From positions 1,612,001-1,676,000 of the forward strand of contig CBDAUF010000002.1 of NCBI GenBank assembly GCA_965200535.1: 64,000 nucleotides of DNA, written 5' to 3'. The position numbers and the translations under genes were made by a program. Under the pieces are notes generated by a model that saw only the letters and a list, made by a program, of their open reading frames with translations, searched no databases and was not told the DNA's origin. Shown piece after piece: positions 1 through 8,569 of the stretch; the stretch's first letter is position 1, and each line of letters begins with the position of its first letter. Origin of the DNA: MPNO01 sp965200535 (GTDB taxonomy: Bacteria > Pseudomonadota > Alphaproteobacteria > MPNO01).

Positions 1-710
1 AGCGGCGGCGGATCTTCGTCCACATGGAGGGCGGAAAAGCGGACGCCGAGCACCGCGTCCATCGTCACCCTGTCCTCTGCGTTCTTGTCCACAACCATCA
101 ATTTCTGATCGTCCTCGATGCCGGCGGGAACGACCATGCGGCCGCCGGGCCGCAGTTGGGCGAGCAGCATCGGCGGCACGAGATCCGGCGCCGCGGACAC
201 CAGGATACGGTCGAACGGCCCATGCTCCGGCCAGCCCCGCGAACCGTCGCCGCGGCGCAGTTCGATGTTGCCGTAGTCGAGTTCGCCGAGCCGGGCGCGG
301 GCGCCGGCGGCGAGTTCCTCGATAATCTCGACCGAATAGACCCTGCCCGCCAGTTCGGCCAGCAGCGCCGCCTGGTAGCCCAACCCGGTGCCGACCTCGA
401 GCACCGCATGGTCGGGCCGGACATCCAGCAGGTCGGTCATCAGCGCATTGATAAACGGCTGCGAGATGGTCTTGCCGCAGCCGATCGGCAGCGGCGAATT
501 GACGTACGCCAGGCCGCGCAGTTCGACCGGAACGAACCGGTGGCGGGGCACGCGGCCCATGGCATCCATCACCCGTCCATCAAGCGCATCGCGTCCGCTC
601 TGATCGGCGGTTTGGCGGACGTAGGCGGCGATCTCGGCCACCATTCCGGCCCGTGCGCCGGCGAAATGCTGGTCTTCCATCGAATGCCGCTCACCGGTTC
701 CCGTTGCCAT
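1..710 (-). CDS. pcm: Protein-L-isoaspartate O-methyltransferase, 3' end beyond window
   Basis: SAM-dependent cytosolic repair enzyme that methylates isoaspartyl residues of damaged proteins. The 236 visible codons carry the family segment CGKTISQP (residues 78-85), SAM-binding motif I VLEVGTGLGYQ (103-113) and the later segment RPGGRMVVPAG (187-197). Family length is roughly 210-240 residues, so only a few C-terminal residues should lie beyond the left edge. The start is taken as ATG at 710; an in-frame ATG at 680 would remove ten residues and cannot be excluded. The gene is transcribed away from the membrane-protein/msrP pair, which is another protein-repair function; 154 bp separate them. 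Family assignment is secure; the exact start is less so. Confidence 0.93.
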   Translation of the reverse strand, partial: MATGTGERHSMEDQHFAGARAGMVAEIAAYVRQTADQSGRDALDGRVMDAMGRVPRHRFVPVELRGLAYVNSPLPIGCGKTISQPFINALMTDLLDVRPDHAVLEVGTGLGYQAALLAELAGRVYSVEIIEELAAGARARLGELDYGNIELRRGDGSRGWPEHGPFDRILVSAAPDLVPPMLLAQLRPGGRMVVPAGIEDDQKLMVVDKNAEDRVTMDAVLGVRFSALHVDEDPPP

Positions 711-864
711 GGCGCCAGACTACCCTTTGCGGGGTGTCGTCGGAAATATTTGCGCCCGGCGCAGCCGTCGAGCCCGTGCGGCAAGATGCCGCGCTCGACC
801 AGGCACGCTGGCAATCGGGAGCGCGAAACCCCATCTATGGGCGCGGGAAAGAACGAGGCCTGCA

Positions 865-1188
865 ATGTCGGTACGGACGCGGCGTGGACGGTTTCGGGCG
901 GCAGCGTGGCTTGGGGCCGTGCTCGTCGCCATTGCCGCTGCCGATCTTCTCTACGAACTGTGGATCGCCGTCCAGGCCGGCGAATGGCGTATCGTCCCCG
1001 CCGGCGAGGTCTGGTTCACCCTCCATACCGCGAGCCTCAACCTTGTCCAAGCCGTCGTGCAGAGATATCTCCACCCCTTCATCTGGGATCCGTTGATCGC
1101 CGGCTTTCTGCAATGGCCGCTCTGGGCGAGTTTCGGCGGCCCCGGCGTTGCCCTGGTGACGATCTTCCACCGCAGGAGAGCGAGATAA
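865..1188 (+). CDS. Small two-helix membrane protein upstream of msrP
   Basis: A 107-residue protein I do not recognise as a named family. An Arg-rich N-terminus (MSVRTRRGRFR) precedes a hydrophobic helix at about residues 12-32. A roughly 50-residue stretch containing LWIAVQAGEWR and LNLVQAVVQRYL follows, then a second hydrophobic segment at about 76-100 and a basic tail (HRRRAR). This predicts an inner-membrane protein with two transmembrane segments. ATG at 865 is chosen because it starts just before the first helix; upstream frame-open sequence is Arg-rich and looks non-coding. Its TAA (1186-1188) shares a base with the msrP ATG (1188-1190), so the two are very likely co-translated. It sits where a membrane partner of MsrP could be expected but is much shorter than MsrQ (about 200 residues, with haem-binding histidines) and does not resemble it. 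Confidence 0.72.
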   Translation: MSVRTRRGRFRAAAWLGAVLVAIAAADLLYELWIAVQAGEWRIVPAGEVWFTLHTASLNLVQAVVQRYLHPFIWDPLIAGFLQWPLWASFGGPGVALVTIFHRRRAR

Positions 1189-2177
1189 TGCCGTTCAAGC
1201 GCAGACGCGACTGGGATCTGCCGGAATCCTCCGTCACCGACGAGGCCCACTATATCGGCCGCCGGCGCCTGCTCGCGGGCCTCGGTCTGGGCGGTGCGAT
1301 TCTGGCCGCGCCGGCGGTGTTCCGGATTTCCGGCGACGACGCGCCGGAGGCTGCAGCACCGGTCGAGGTCGACCCCTCGGCCAAGCTCTACCCGGTGCCG
1401 CGCAACGCCGCCTACACGGTCGAACGCGCGCTGACCGGGGAACGCGTAGCCACCACCTACAACAATTTCTACGAATTCGGTTCGCACAAGAACATCCACC
1501 GCGCCGCGCAGGGCCTGCAGGTCCGCCCGTGGGAAATCCGTATCGACGGGATGGTCGAGAAACCGTTCACCATCGCCTTCGACGACCTGTTGAAGAAGAT
1601 GCCGCTCGAGGAACGCGTGTACCGTCACCGCTGCGTCGAGGCCTGGGCGATGACCGTGCCGTGGAGCGGTTTCCCGCTCGGGGCGCTGGTCGATCTGGCG
1701 CGGCCCCTGGGATCGGCCCGGTATCTCGCGATGGAAACCTTCGAGGACCCGGAGGTCGCGCCGGGGCAGAACCAGCACTGGTATCCGTGGCCCTACCTCG
1801 AAGGCCTCGCGATCGACGAGGCGATGCACGACCTCGCCTTCATCGCGACCGGGCTCTACGGCAAGCCGATGCCCAAGCAGAACGGTGCGCCGCTCCGCTT
1901 GGCGGTGCCGTGGAAGTACGGTTTCAAGTCGGTCAAGTCGCTGGTCCGCTTCCACTTCATGGAAAAGCGCCCGGTGAGTTTCTGGGAGCACCTGCAAGGC
2001 TCGGAATACGGGTTCTGGGCGAACGTGAATCCGAAGGTGCCCCACCCGCGCTGGAGCCAGGCCACCGAGCGGCTGCTCGGCACCGCCAAGCGGGTCCCCA
2101 CCCGGATCTACAACGGCTACGGCCAATGGGTGGCCGAACTCTACACCGGCCGGAAGAACGAACGCCTCTTCATGTGA
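1188..2177 (+). CDS. msrP: Periplasmic methionine-sulfoxide reductase catalytic subunit MsrP (YedY)
   Basis: Molybdopterin enzyme that reduces methionine sulfoxide in oxidised periplasmic proteins. The 329 residues match the family length. A twin-arginine signal (GRRRLLAGLGLGG, residues 24-36) precedes a hydrophobic stretch ending near 45, indicating Tat export of the folded cofactor-loaded protein. The sulfite-oxidase-type domain follows, with the molybdenum-ligating Cys at 149 in RHRCVEAWAMTVPW. GLYGKPMPKQNGAPLR and PWKYGFKSVK, typical of YedY, lie around residues 221-250. The start is fixed by the Tat motif and by the one-base overlap with the upstream stop. In most bacteria electrons come from the haem membrane subunit MsrQ; none is visible here. 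The gene ends 15 bp before the converging molybdenum hydroxylase gene. Confidence 0.95.
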   Translation: MPFKRRRDWDLPESSVTDEAHYIGRRRLLAGLGLGGAILAAPAVFRISGDDAPEAAAPVEVDPSAKLYPVPRNAAYTVERALTGERVATTYNNFYEFGSHKNIHRAAQGLQVRPWEIRIDGMVEKPFTIAFDDLLKKMPLEERVYRHRCVEAWAMTVPWSGFPLGALVDLARPLGSARYLAMETFEDPEVAPGQNQHWYPWPYLEGLAIDEAMHDLAFIATGLYGKPMPKQNGAPLRLAVPWKYGFKSVKSLVRFHFMEKRPVSFWEHLQGSEYGFWANVNPKVPHPRWSQATERLLGTAKRVPTRIYNGYGQWVAELYTGRKNERLFM

Positions 2178-2192
2178 TTTGCCGGACCGGCG

Positions 2193-4541
2193 TCAATCCG
2201 CCTTTCGGCCGGCGGCGTCGCGAATCGCCCGCCATACCCGCTCCGGCGTCGCGGGCAGTTCGACATGGCGGACCCCGAACCGCTTGAGGGCATCGACGAT
2301 CGCGTTGGCGACCGCGGCGGGCGAGACCGCCGTACCCCCTTCGCTCCCCGGTTTTACGCCGAGGGGGTTGGTCGGTGCGGGAACCTCCTGGAGCGCTGTC
2401 GTGAAGCTCGGAACCGTGTCCGCGCGCGGCAGTGCGTAATCCATGAAGCTCGCGCTCAGAAGCTGCCCGGTCTCCTCGTCGTAGACGCAGCGCTCGCTCA
2501 ACGCCTGGCCGATTCCCTGGACGACGGCGCCGTGCGTCTGGCCGTCGATCAGGAGCGGGTTGATCGCCCGCCCGACATCGTCGACGGCGGTGTAGCGGAC
2601 GATATCGACGACCCCGGTTTCGGGGTCGACCTCGACCTCGCAGACGTGGCAGCCGGTGCCGAAGGCCGGCTTGCGGCTCTCGACTTCTGCTGCGGCGGAC
2701 AGCGCCCCGCGCAGCGCGGGCGGCAGGTCGCCGCGATCGCGGGCGGCGCGGGCGGCCTCGAACAGGCCGAGCGACCGGTCGGTGCCGACCACCGCGAACC
2801 GGCCGTCCCGATACTCGATATCGGCCGTTGCGGCTTCGAGCACATGCGCAGCGACTTCGCGGCCGCGGGAGACGATCTCGTCGGCGGCCTGGCTCAGGAT
2901 CGTTGCGCCCAGGCGCATGGACCGCGCGGAGTTCGAGCCGCCGCCGACCTTGACGATGTCGGTGTCGCCGGTGGTCAAACGGACGGTCTCGAACCCGACC
3001 GACAGCAGGTGGGCGACGATCTGGCCGAAAGCGGTCTCGTGCCCCTGCCCCGAATCCTGCGTGCCGATGACGACCTCGACCCGCCCTTCCGGGACGATCT
3101 CGATTTCCGTGCGTTCGTTCGGCGCGCCGGTGGCGAGATCGAGATAGTTGGCGATCCCGATGCCCCGCAGCCTGCCCTTCGCGGCATCGCGGCCCGGACT
3201 CCCCGGCCAGTCGGCGAGCGAGACCGCCTTCTCCATCGCGGCCGGGAAATCGCCGCTGTCGAAAGTAAGTCCGAGCCCGTTGCTGTAGGGTATTTCATCG
3301 GGGGCGACAATATTCCGCCGGCGGATTTCCAGCCGGTCCATGCCGAGGCGGTCGGCCGCGATATCGATCAGCCGCTCCATCGCATAGGTGACTTCGGGCC
3401 GTCCGGCGCTCCGGTAGGGGTAGGTCGGCGGCGTATTGCTGGCGACCGCACGGGCGCGGGCGTGGCAGGCGTCGATGCGGTAGGTGAGCGGAAAGATCTC
3501 CACCCCCTTGATCATCGGGATGAAGGAAACGGCGTGGGCGCCGATGTTGCTGATATTGGAGATCCTGAGGCCGAGAAAGCGGCCGTCCCCGTCGAGCGCC
3601 AGCGCGGCTTCGACAACAAGGTCGCGGGCCTGGAAATCGGTCAGGAACATCTCCGTCCTGTCGCCGGTCCACTTCACCGGCCGGCCGGTCCGCCGCGCCG
3701 CCCACAGGACGATGGCGAACTCGGGGTAAAGGGCGTTGCGGGTGCCGTAGCTGCCGCCGACATCGTTCGCGGTCACCCGGACCGCGTCCTCCTCCACGCC
3801 GAGCACCGTAGCGAGATCGATCTTCTGGCGAACCGTCCCGCCCGAACCGGCGTGCAGTATGTAGCGGCCGGCGGAGGCGTCGTAACGCGCCGCCGCGGCC
3901 CGCGGTTCCATGGGAACGCCGGTGCAGCGCGAAAGCGTGGTCTCCAGCGTCACCACCGCATGAGCGCGGGCGAAGCTCCGTTCCGTCGCCCCGGCATCCC
4001 CGACCTCGCCGTCGATGCAGATGTTGGAGCCGTGTTCCTCCCACGCGACCGGTCCGCCTTCGGCTGCGCGCCTCGTCGCCGTGGCGGGCGGCAGGAGGCT
4101 GTAGCGCACCGCGGCCCGCTCCGCGCCGTCGCGCGCGGCGTCCGCGGTTTCGCCGATGACGACGGCGACCGCTTCGCCGACATGGCGGACGCGCCGGCGC
4201 GGAATGACCTCGTGCGGCGGAACGAACGGATCGCTTCCGTCGCTGTTGGCGATGGTGATGTCGGGCGGGCTCGACGGAACGGTGGCATGCGGGATGAGAC
4301 CCAGCCCGTCGGCCGCGGCGTCCTCCCCCGTCAGCACCGCAATCACCCCCGGCAGGGCGAGCGAGTCCCTTGCGTCGATCGCCTCGATCAGGGCGTTGGC
4401 GTGCGGCGCCCGCACCATGACCGCGTGGGCCTGCCCCGGTTGGTCGACATCGTCGCTGAAGCGGCCGTGTCCGGTCACCAGACGCAGATCCTCGACCCGC
4501 GGCAGCGGTCGGCCGATCATTCCTGCGTCGTGCGTATCCAT
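2193..4541 (-). CDS. Molybdenum hydroxylase large subunit (xanthine dehydrogenase/CoxL form II type)
   Basis: The 782 residues form the molybdopterin-binding subunit of a xanthine dehydrogenase/aldehyde oxidase family enzyme, which hydroxylates an aldehyde or heterocycle with water as oxygen source. Visible marks are the N-terminal GRPLPRVEDLRLVTG segment, VGGSYGTRN in the cofactor region, PYRSAGRPE (the form II pattern; the CO dehydrogenase signature AYRCSFR is absent) and the catalytic Glu 734 in GSEGGTAVSPAAV. ATG at 4541 is chosen because it begins at the conserved N-terminus; upstream open frame is Arg-rich and antisense to the next gene. The start lies 8 bp after the monooxygenase stop, so they form one operon. 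The usual partners, an FAD subunit and a 2Fe-2S subunit, are not adjacent. The substrate is unknown. Confidence 0.9.
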   Translation of the reverse strand: MDTHDAGMIGRPLPRVEDLRLVTGHGRFSDDVDQPGQAHAVMVRAPHANALIEAIDARDSLALPGVIAVLTGEDAAADGLGLIPHATVPSSPPDITIANSDGSDPFVPPHEVIPRRRVRHVGEAVAVVIGETADAARDGAERAAVRYSLLPPATATRRAAEGGPVAWEEHGSNICIDGEVGDAGATERSFARAHAVVTLETTLSRCTGVPMEPRAAAARYDASAGRYILHAGSGGTVRQKIDLATVLGVEEDAVRVTANDVGGSYGTRNALYPEFAIVLWAARRTGRPVKWTGDRTEMFLTDFQARDLVVEAALALDGDGRFLGLRISNISNIGAHAVSFIPMIKGVEIFPLTYRIDACHARARAVASNTPPTYPYRSAGRPEVTYAMERLIDIAADRLGMDRLEIRRRNIVAPDEIPYSNGLGLTFDSGDFPAAMEKAVSLADWPGSPGRDAAKGRLRGIGIANYLDLATGAPNERTEIEIVPEGRVEVVIGTQDSGQGHETAFGQIVAHLLSVGFETVRLTTGDTDIVKVGGGSNSARSMRLGATILSQAADEIVSRGREVAAHVLEAATADIEYRDGRFAVVGTDRSLGLFEAARAARDRGDLPPALRGALSAAAEVESRKPAFGTGCHVCEVEVDPETGVVDIVRYTAVDDVGRAINPLLIDGQTHGAVVQGIGQALSERCVYDEETGQLLSASFMDYALPRADTVPSFTTALQEVPAPTNPLGVKPGSEGGTAVSPAAVANAIVDALKRFGVRHVELPATPERVWRAIRDAAGRKAD

Positions 4542-4549
4542 CCCCGGCC

Positions 4550-5776
4550 TCAGATCAGGAAATTGCCGTGCGGCAGGCCGAGCAGTGCGCGGCCGTGCTC
4601 GGCGCCGTTGGCGTCCCACGATACCCCGATGTGAGCGACGCCGGCATGTACGTCGCGAAAATAGCGCTGCAACGGGTTCCTGCGGTAGTTCCCCGCCCCG
4701 CCGGCGGCGCCGTAGAGCAGGTCCACCACATCGACGCACTTGCGGCAGGCGTAGGCCGCGTCGCAGCGCCAGCGGGTCTTTTCCTCGTCCGTCGGAGCGC
4801 GGCCTTCCTCGGCGATCGCGTGGGCCTCGCGCGGGCCGTCCCGGAGTTGCAGCCGGGTCGCGCGGATCACCGAAGCGGCCTCGGCAATTCTCAGCTGCAC
4901 CGCCGCATGGTCGGCGATGCGCTTGGCGTTGAAGGTCGCCACCCGCGTGCGAACCGATTCGGTGTAGAGATCGAATGCGCCGCGCGCGGCGCCGAGCAGA
5001 GTGCCGGCGATGATGTGCGCGAACAGCCCGAGCAGCGGCAGTCGGTACAGTGACGCCGGGTTGACCGCCGAGCCGGGCGTCGGCGCGCCCCGCATGTCAT
5101 GCGGGCTGAGCGCCATATAGTCCGGAACGAAGAGGTCGTTGCAGGCAACATCGTGGGAGCCGGTCCCCAGAAGGCCGATGACGTCCCAGGTATCGATCAC
5201 CTCGATATCCGCGCAATCGACGACGAAGAGGCACGGCATCGGCTCGCCCTCGCCGCTTTCCGGCGGGATCATCCCGCCCAGCATAATCCAGTCGGATACG
5301 TCGATGCCGCTCGAGAACGGCCACCGCCCGCTGAGCCGGTAGCCTCCCTCGGCGCGCACGACCTTGCCCGGCGGGTAGACCGTCGCCGAACCGATCCGCG
5401 CGTCCGGGTTTGGCCTCCATACCGCGTCCTGCGCCCGTTCCGGCCACATGCCGAGCATCCAGTTGTGGGAGACCAGGTTGGCCCACACCCAGGCGGTGGA
5501 CGGGCAGGCCCGGCCCAACTCCTCGCCGATGTCGATGAACAGGCCGTAGTCGCCTTCCGAGCCGCCGTAACGGAACGGCCGATAGACGCCCCAGAGCCCG
5601 GCCTCCTGCAGATCGTCGATGGTGGCGGGATGAACCCGGCGGAGGCTTTCGGTCTCGTCCGCCCGCGCCGCGATCCGGGGAACGAGATTGGCCGCACGGC
5701 GAATCAGTTCGTCGCGGCCGGGTACGGTCTCCTGCCCTGTCGCTTCGCTAGTCACCCCCCGTCCCTCGTCTGCCAT
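4550..5776 (-). CDS. Flavin-dependent monooxygenase, acyl-CoA dehydrogenase fold (HsaA-like)
   Basis: The 408 residues belong to the acyl-CoA dehydrogenase superfamily branch containing two-component aromatic hydroxylases such as HsaA and pigment-production hydroxylases. The helical N-domain (GLWGVYRPFRYGGSEGD near residues 58-74) is followed by WVWANLVSHNWML, a central beta-domain with WPFSSGIDVSDW, and a C-terminal domain with LYGAAGGAGNYRRNPLQRYFRDVHAG, the usual end of this family. These enzymes use reduced FMN or FAD supplied by a separate reductase; none is visible nearby. ATG at 5776 fits the family length. The gene precedes the molybdenum hydroxylase by 8 bp, so both probably act on the same aromatic or heterocyclic compound; this is inference from context. 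Confidence 0.87.
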   Translation of the reverse strand: MADEGRGVTSEATGQETVPGRDELIRRAANLVPRIAARADETESLRRVHPATIDDLQEAGLWGVYRPFRYGGSEGDYGLFIDIGEELGRACPSTAWVWANLVSHNWMLGMWPERAQDAVWRPNPDARIGSATVYPPGKVVRAEGGYRLSGRWPFSSGIDVSDWIMLGGMIPPESGEGEPMPCLFVVDCADIEVIDTWDVIGLLGTGSHDVACNDLFVPDYMALSPHDMRGAPTPGSAVNPASLYRLPLLGLFAHIIAGTLLGAARGAFDLYTESVRTRVATFNAKRIADHAAVQLRIAEAASVIRATRLQLRDGPREAHAIAEEGRAPTDEEKTRWRCDAAYACRKCVDVVDLLYGAAGGAGNYRRNPLQRYFRDVHAGVAHIGVSWDANGAEHGRALLGLPHGNFLI

Positions 5777-5808
5777 CGTTCTCCCGTCGGGTTGCGGTCC
5801 GGCGGATA

Positions 5809-6516
5809 CTAACCGCTCTTGGGAGCCGGGCAGCGGTCTTGTGCGCTGGCGCTGGCGCGCTGCTCCGGTGTCATCATCTTGCCGACCTCCTCCATGAAAC
5901 TGCCGGCCTTCGCCTGACCGCCCGCGGCGGCGCATCGGAAGAGTATCCACGCCTCGACAAGGTCCCGGTCGACGCCGCGGCCGTCGGCGTGAAGCACACC
6001 GAGGTTGAACTGCGCCGGCGCCAGGCCTGCCGCCGCCGCCTTGCGGTACCACGCCGCCGCTTCCGCCTCGTCGGCGGCGCCCGCAAGACCTTTCTCCAGA
6101 ATGTAGCCGAGGTTGAACGCGGCCTCCGGGATACCGTTTTCGGCCGCACGCCGGTACCACACGGCAGCCTCGGAAAGATCCGCCTCCACGCCTATGCCCT
6201 GGTGCAGAGCGCTCGCGAGCCGGTATTGCGCGAGGGCATGGCCGCCCTCCGCCGCGCGCCGGAACCACTGCAGCGCCTGCGTGCGATCGGCCTCGCGGCC
6301 CACTCCTCTCTCGTGCAGCAGGCCGAGGAAAAACTGCGCCTGCACAGAGCCCGCTTCCGCGGCCTTTCCGTACCAGCGCATCGCATCGCCGTAGGTCGAA
6401 GGCGCGGCAACCCGTTCTTCGGCCGCCGCGCCGGGAGCGGCCGCCAGCAACATGCCGGCCGCCGCGATCAGCCGGACGCAGACCGGCGAAGCCGGCCGGT
6501 AGGCGAAGGTGGACAA
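5809..6516 (-). CDS. Secreted Sel1-repeat (tetratricopeptide-like) protein
   Basis: About five Sel1-like repeats are visible, each with the pattern A.(W/Y)(Y/F)RKAAE.G...AQ..LG.....G.GV (for example WYGKAAEAGSVQAQFFLG and WFRRAAEGGHALAQYRLA). They form a helical solenoid that normally mediates protein-protein contacts. A TTG at 6516 gives a signal peptide (hydrophobic LIAAAGMLLAAAPGAAA, likely cleavage before EERV) and a 235-residue product; starting at the in-frame ATG 6453 would cut the signal in half, so TTG is preferred. The C-terminus PEQRASASAQDRCPAPKSG looks disordered. It is a periplasmic scaffold candidate of unknown function. It lies 32 bp upstream of the monooxygenase gene on the same strand and 53 bp downstream of acuI. 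Confidence 0.82.
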   Translation of the reverse strand: MSTFAYRPASPVCVRLIAAAGMLLAAAPGAAAEERVAAPSTYGDAMRWYGKAAEAGSVQAQFFLGLLHERGVGREADRTQALQWFRRAAEGGHALAQYRLASALHQGIGVEADLSEAAVWYRRAAENGIPEAAFNLGYILEKGLAGAADEAEAAAWYRKAAAAGLAPAQFNLGVLHADGRGVDRDLVEAWILFRCAAAGGQAKAGSFMEEVGKMMTPEQRASASAQDRCPAPKSG

Positions 6517-6569
6517 GACTGGATCCGTTTCCTGTTGCGCCGGCCGTGAGAGATACGCCGCGTCCCCGC

Positions 6570-7565
6570 TCACGCAGCGACGTCGACCACCACTCGCCCG
6601 CGAGTCTGACCGTTCAATATGCGGTCGGCGAGGCCCGGCAGGGCGTCCAGCGGAACGGTTTGCGAAACCGCGTCGATCCTGTCCATCGGAAGCTCCGCAG
6701 CGAGCCGGCGCCACGCCTCCTCGCGACGGCCGCGCGGATACATGACCGAATCGATGCCGAGAAGATTTACGCCGCGAAGGAGGAAGGGAATGACTGTGGT
6801 GTTGAGCGCGTTGCCGCCGGCGAGCCCGCAGGACGCCGCAGCCGCACCGTATTTGAGCCCGGTCAGGATCGATGCCAGCGTCGTCCCGCCGACGGCATCG
6901 ATCGCTCCGGCCCACCGTTCGCTGGTCAGAGGCCGCGCGGGCTCGGCCGCCAGTTCGGCCCGGTCGATCACCGTGGATGCGCCGAGAGCCTCCAGATCGG
7001 ACGCTGTTTCCATCCGCCCAGTCGATGCGACAACCTCGTAGCCGAGCGCAGCGAGGAGGATGACCGCGACGCTGCCGACCCCGCCGTTGGCGCCGGTGAC
7101 CAGAACCTCCCCGGCGCCGGGCCGAAGCCCCGCATCCTCGAGCGCCATGACCGCAATCATCGCGGTAAAGCCCGCCGTGCCGAGCGCCATCGCCCTGTAG
7201 GCGTCAAGACCGTCGGGGATCTTGACCACCCATTCCGCGGGTACGCGGGCGCGCTCGGCATATCCGCCCCAGCGGACCTCGCCGAGCCGGTAGCCGGTAA
7301 CGAGAACCTCGTCCCCGACATCGATGCCCGACGCCGACGACGCCGTTACCGTGCCGGCGAGATCGATCCCGGGGATGTGCGGATAGGAGCGGACCAGGCG
7401 GCCGATCCCCTTGAGAATCATGCCGTCCTTATAGTTGAGGTCGGAATATCCGACCGCAATCGTGACATCGCCTTCAGGAAGGTCCTCCTCGGCCAGCTCC
7501 CGGACAGCGGCCGAGACACCGTTTTCGGCCTCTTCGAGCACCAGACCCCTGAACTGCTCACCCAT
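6570..7565 (-). CDS. acuI: Acrylyl-CoA reductase-type zinc-free MDR oxidoreductase (AcuI/YhdH)
   Basis: The 331 residues are a close match in layout to AcuI/YhdH, NADPH-dependent reductases of acrylyl-CoA to propionyl-CoA in the quinone-oxidoreductase branch of the MDR superfamily. Visible marks are YSDLNYKDGMILKG (about 39-52), HIPGIDLAGTV, LGTAGFTAMIAVMALE (about 127-142), the nucleotide-binding VTGANGGVGSVAV (about 155-167) and the C-terminal GRVVVDVAA typical of the family. No catalytic zinc ligands are present, as expected. It is single or first in a minus-strand run and divergent from ygfZ, with 161 bp between. The propionyl-CoA product would feed the prpDBC operon at 36338-39903; that link is inference. 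Confidence 0.87.
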   Translation of the reverse strand: MGEQFRGLVLEEAENGVSAAVRELAEEDLPEGDVTIAVGYSDLNYKDGMILKGIGRLVRSYPHIPGIDLAGTVTASSASGIDVGDEVLVTGYRLGEVRWGGYAERARVPAEWVVKIPDGLDAYRAMALGTAGFTAMIAVMALEDAGLRPGAGEVLVTGANGGVGSVAVILLAALGYEVVASTGRMETASDLEALGASTVIDRAELAAEPARPLTSERWAGAIDAVGGTTLASILTGLKYGAAAASCGLAGGNALNTTVIPFLLRGVNLLGIDSVMYPRGRREEAWRRLAAELPMDRIDAVSQTVPLDALPGLADRILNGQTRGRVVVDVAA

Positions 7566-7726
7566 CTACCGACCCCTGAACGCCGCTCCGGTTCACGGGC
7601 GCGAGCAATAGGCGTTTCATGCGAGTCGCGCAAGCCGTTCGCCGCTCCCGATCGCTGCCCGTTGCGCTTGTTTCTCGTTCGAACAGACACCACATCAGCG
7701 GCTCTGGGAACGACCGGGAACCGGCG

Positions 7727-8569
7727 ATGGCGCGGTATGTCCGTCTCGAAAACCGGGCGGTGGTGTCCGTCTCGGGCACCGACGCGCACGGGTTCCTCCA
7801 GAACCTGGTTACCAACGATGTCGGCAAAGCGGGCGACGGCGCAGCGGTCCATGCAGCCCTGCTGACGCCGCAGGGCAAGTACCTGTTCGACTTCATCGTC
7901 TTCGCACGCGGCGCCTCGTTCTGCCTCGATTGCGAGGGCGCGGTGCGGACGGCGCTGGCAAGGCGGCTTGCGATGTACAGGCTTCGCGCCGCTGTCGAGA
8001 TCGACGCGGCCCTGCCCGATTCCGTCTTTGCCGTTTTCGGCGAGGATGCGGAGGCCGCCGCACGCCGGGTCGGGACTATCGATGTCGTTGCCGATCCGCG
8101 CCATCCCGCCCTCGGGATGCGCGTCGTGGCGGCGGAGGAAGACGCGCTGCGCTGCAGCGGGATCGCGGAAGCGCCGGCCGGCGAATACGACGCGCTGCGC
8201 ATGGCGCTCGGCATACCCGACGGACGGCGCGATCTGGTGCCCGAGAAATCCCTGCTGCTGGAGAACGGCTTCGACGAACTGAACGGGGTCGATTTCGAGA
8301 AGGGCTGCTATATCGGCCAGGAAGTCACAGCGCGGATGAAGCACCGCAATCTGGTGCGTAAGCGCCTGGTTCCGGTCCGCATAGACGGCGCCGCGCCGGA
8401 AACCGGAACCCCGGTCTACCGCGGCGACAGCGAGGTCGGCGAGATCAGGAGCAGCGCCGGCGGGATCGGCCTCGCCCTTCTGCGGATCGAGGCGATCGAG
8501 GGCGGCGCGGCGCTGCGCGCGGCGGATGCAGCGATTTCCCCGGAAAAACCCTGCTGGGCGAATTTCTAG
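7727..8569 (+). CDS. ygfZ: Folate-binding protein YgfZ (iron-sulfur cluster assembly/repair)
   Basis: The 280 residues have the aminomethyltransferase (GcvT-like) fold and the YgfZ signature KGCYIGQEV (residues 192-200), whose Cys is the conserved functional residue. The N-terminal SGTDAHGFLQNLVTND motif (17-31) is also typical. YgfZ proteins bind tetrahydrofolate and support assembly or repair of certain Fe-S enzymes in the cytosol. ATG at 7727 is chosen because it begins directly at the conserved MARYVRLENRAVVSVSG region; the open frame continues upstream but is Ser/Arg-rich. The stop codon TAG (8567-8569) sits in a CTAG that also contains the ppdK stop on the other strand, so the two convergent genes overlap by four bases. 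Confidence 0.93.
   Translation: MARYVRLENRAVVSVSGTDAHGFLQNLVTNDVGKAGDGAAVHAALLTPQGKYLFDFIVFARGASFCLDCEGAVRTALARRLAMYRLRAAVEIDAALPDSVFAVFGEDAEAAARRVGTIDVVADPRHPALGMRVVAAEEDALRCSGIAEAPAGEYDALRMALGIPDGRRDLVPEKSLLLENGFDELNGVDFEKGCYIGQEVTARMKHRNLVRKRLVPVRIDGAAPETGTPVYRGDSEVGEIRSSAGGIGLALLRIEAIEGGAALRAADAAISPEKPCWANF

Noticed and set aside
24..1187. Extended frame in front of msrP
   Set aside because: The upstream part is antisense to pcm and then runs across the small membrane protein gene in another frame; the Tat signal fixes the true start at 1188.
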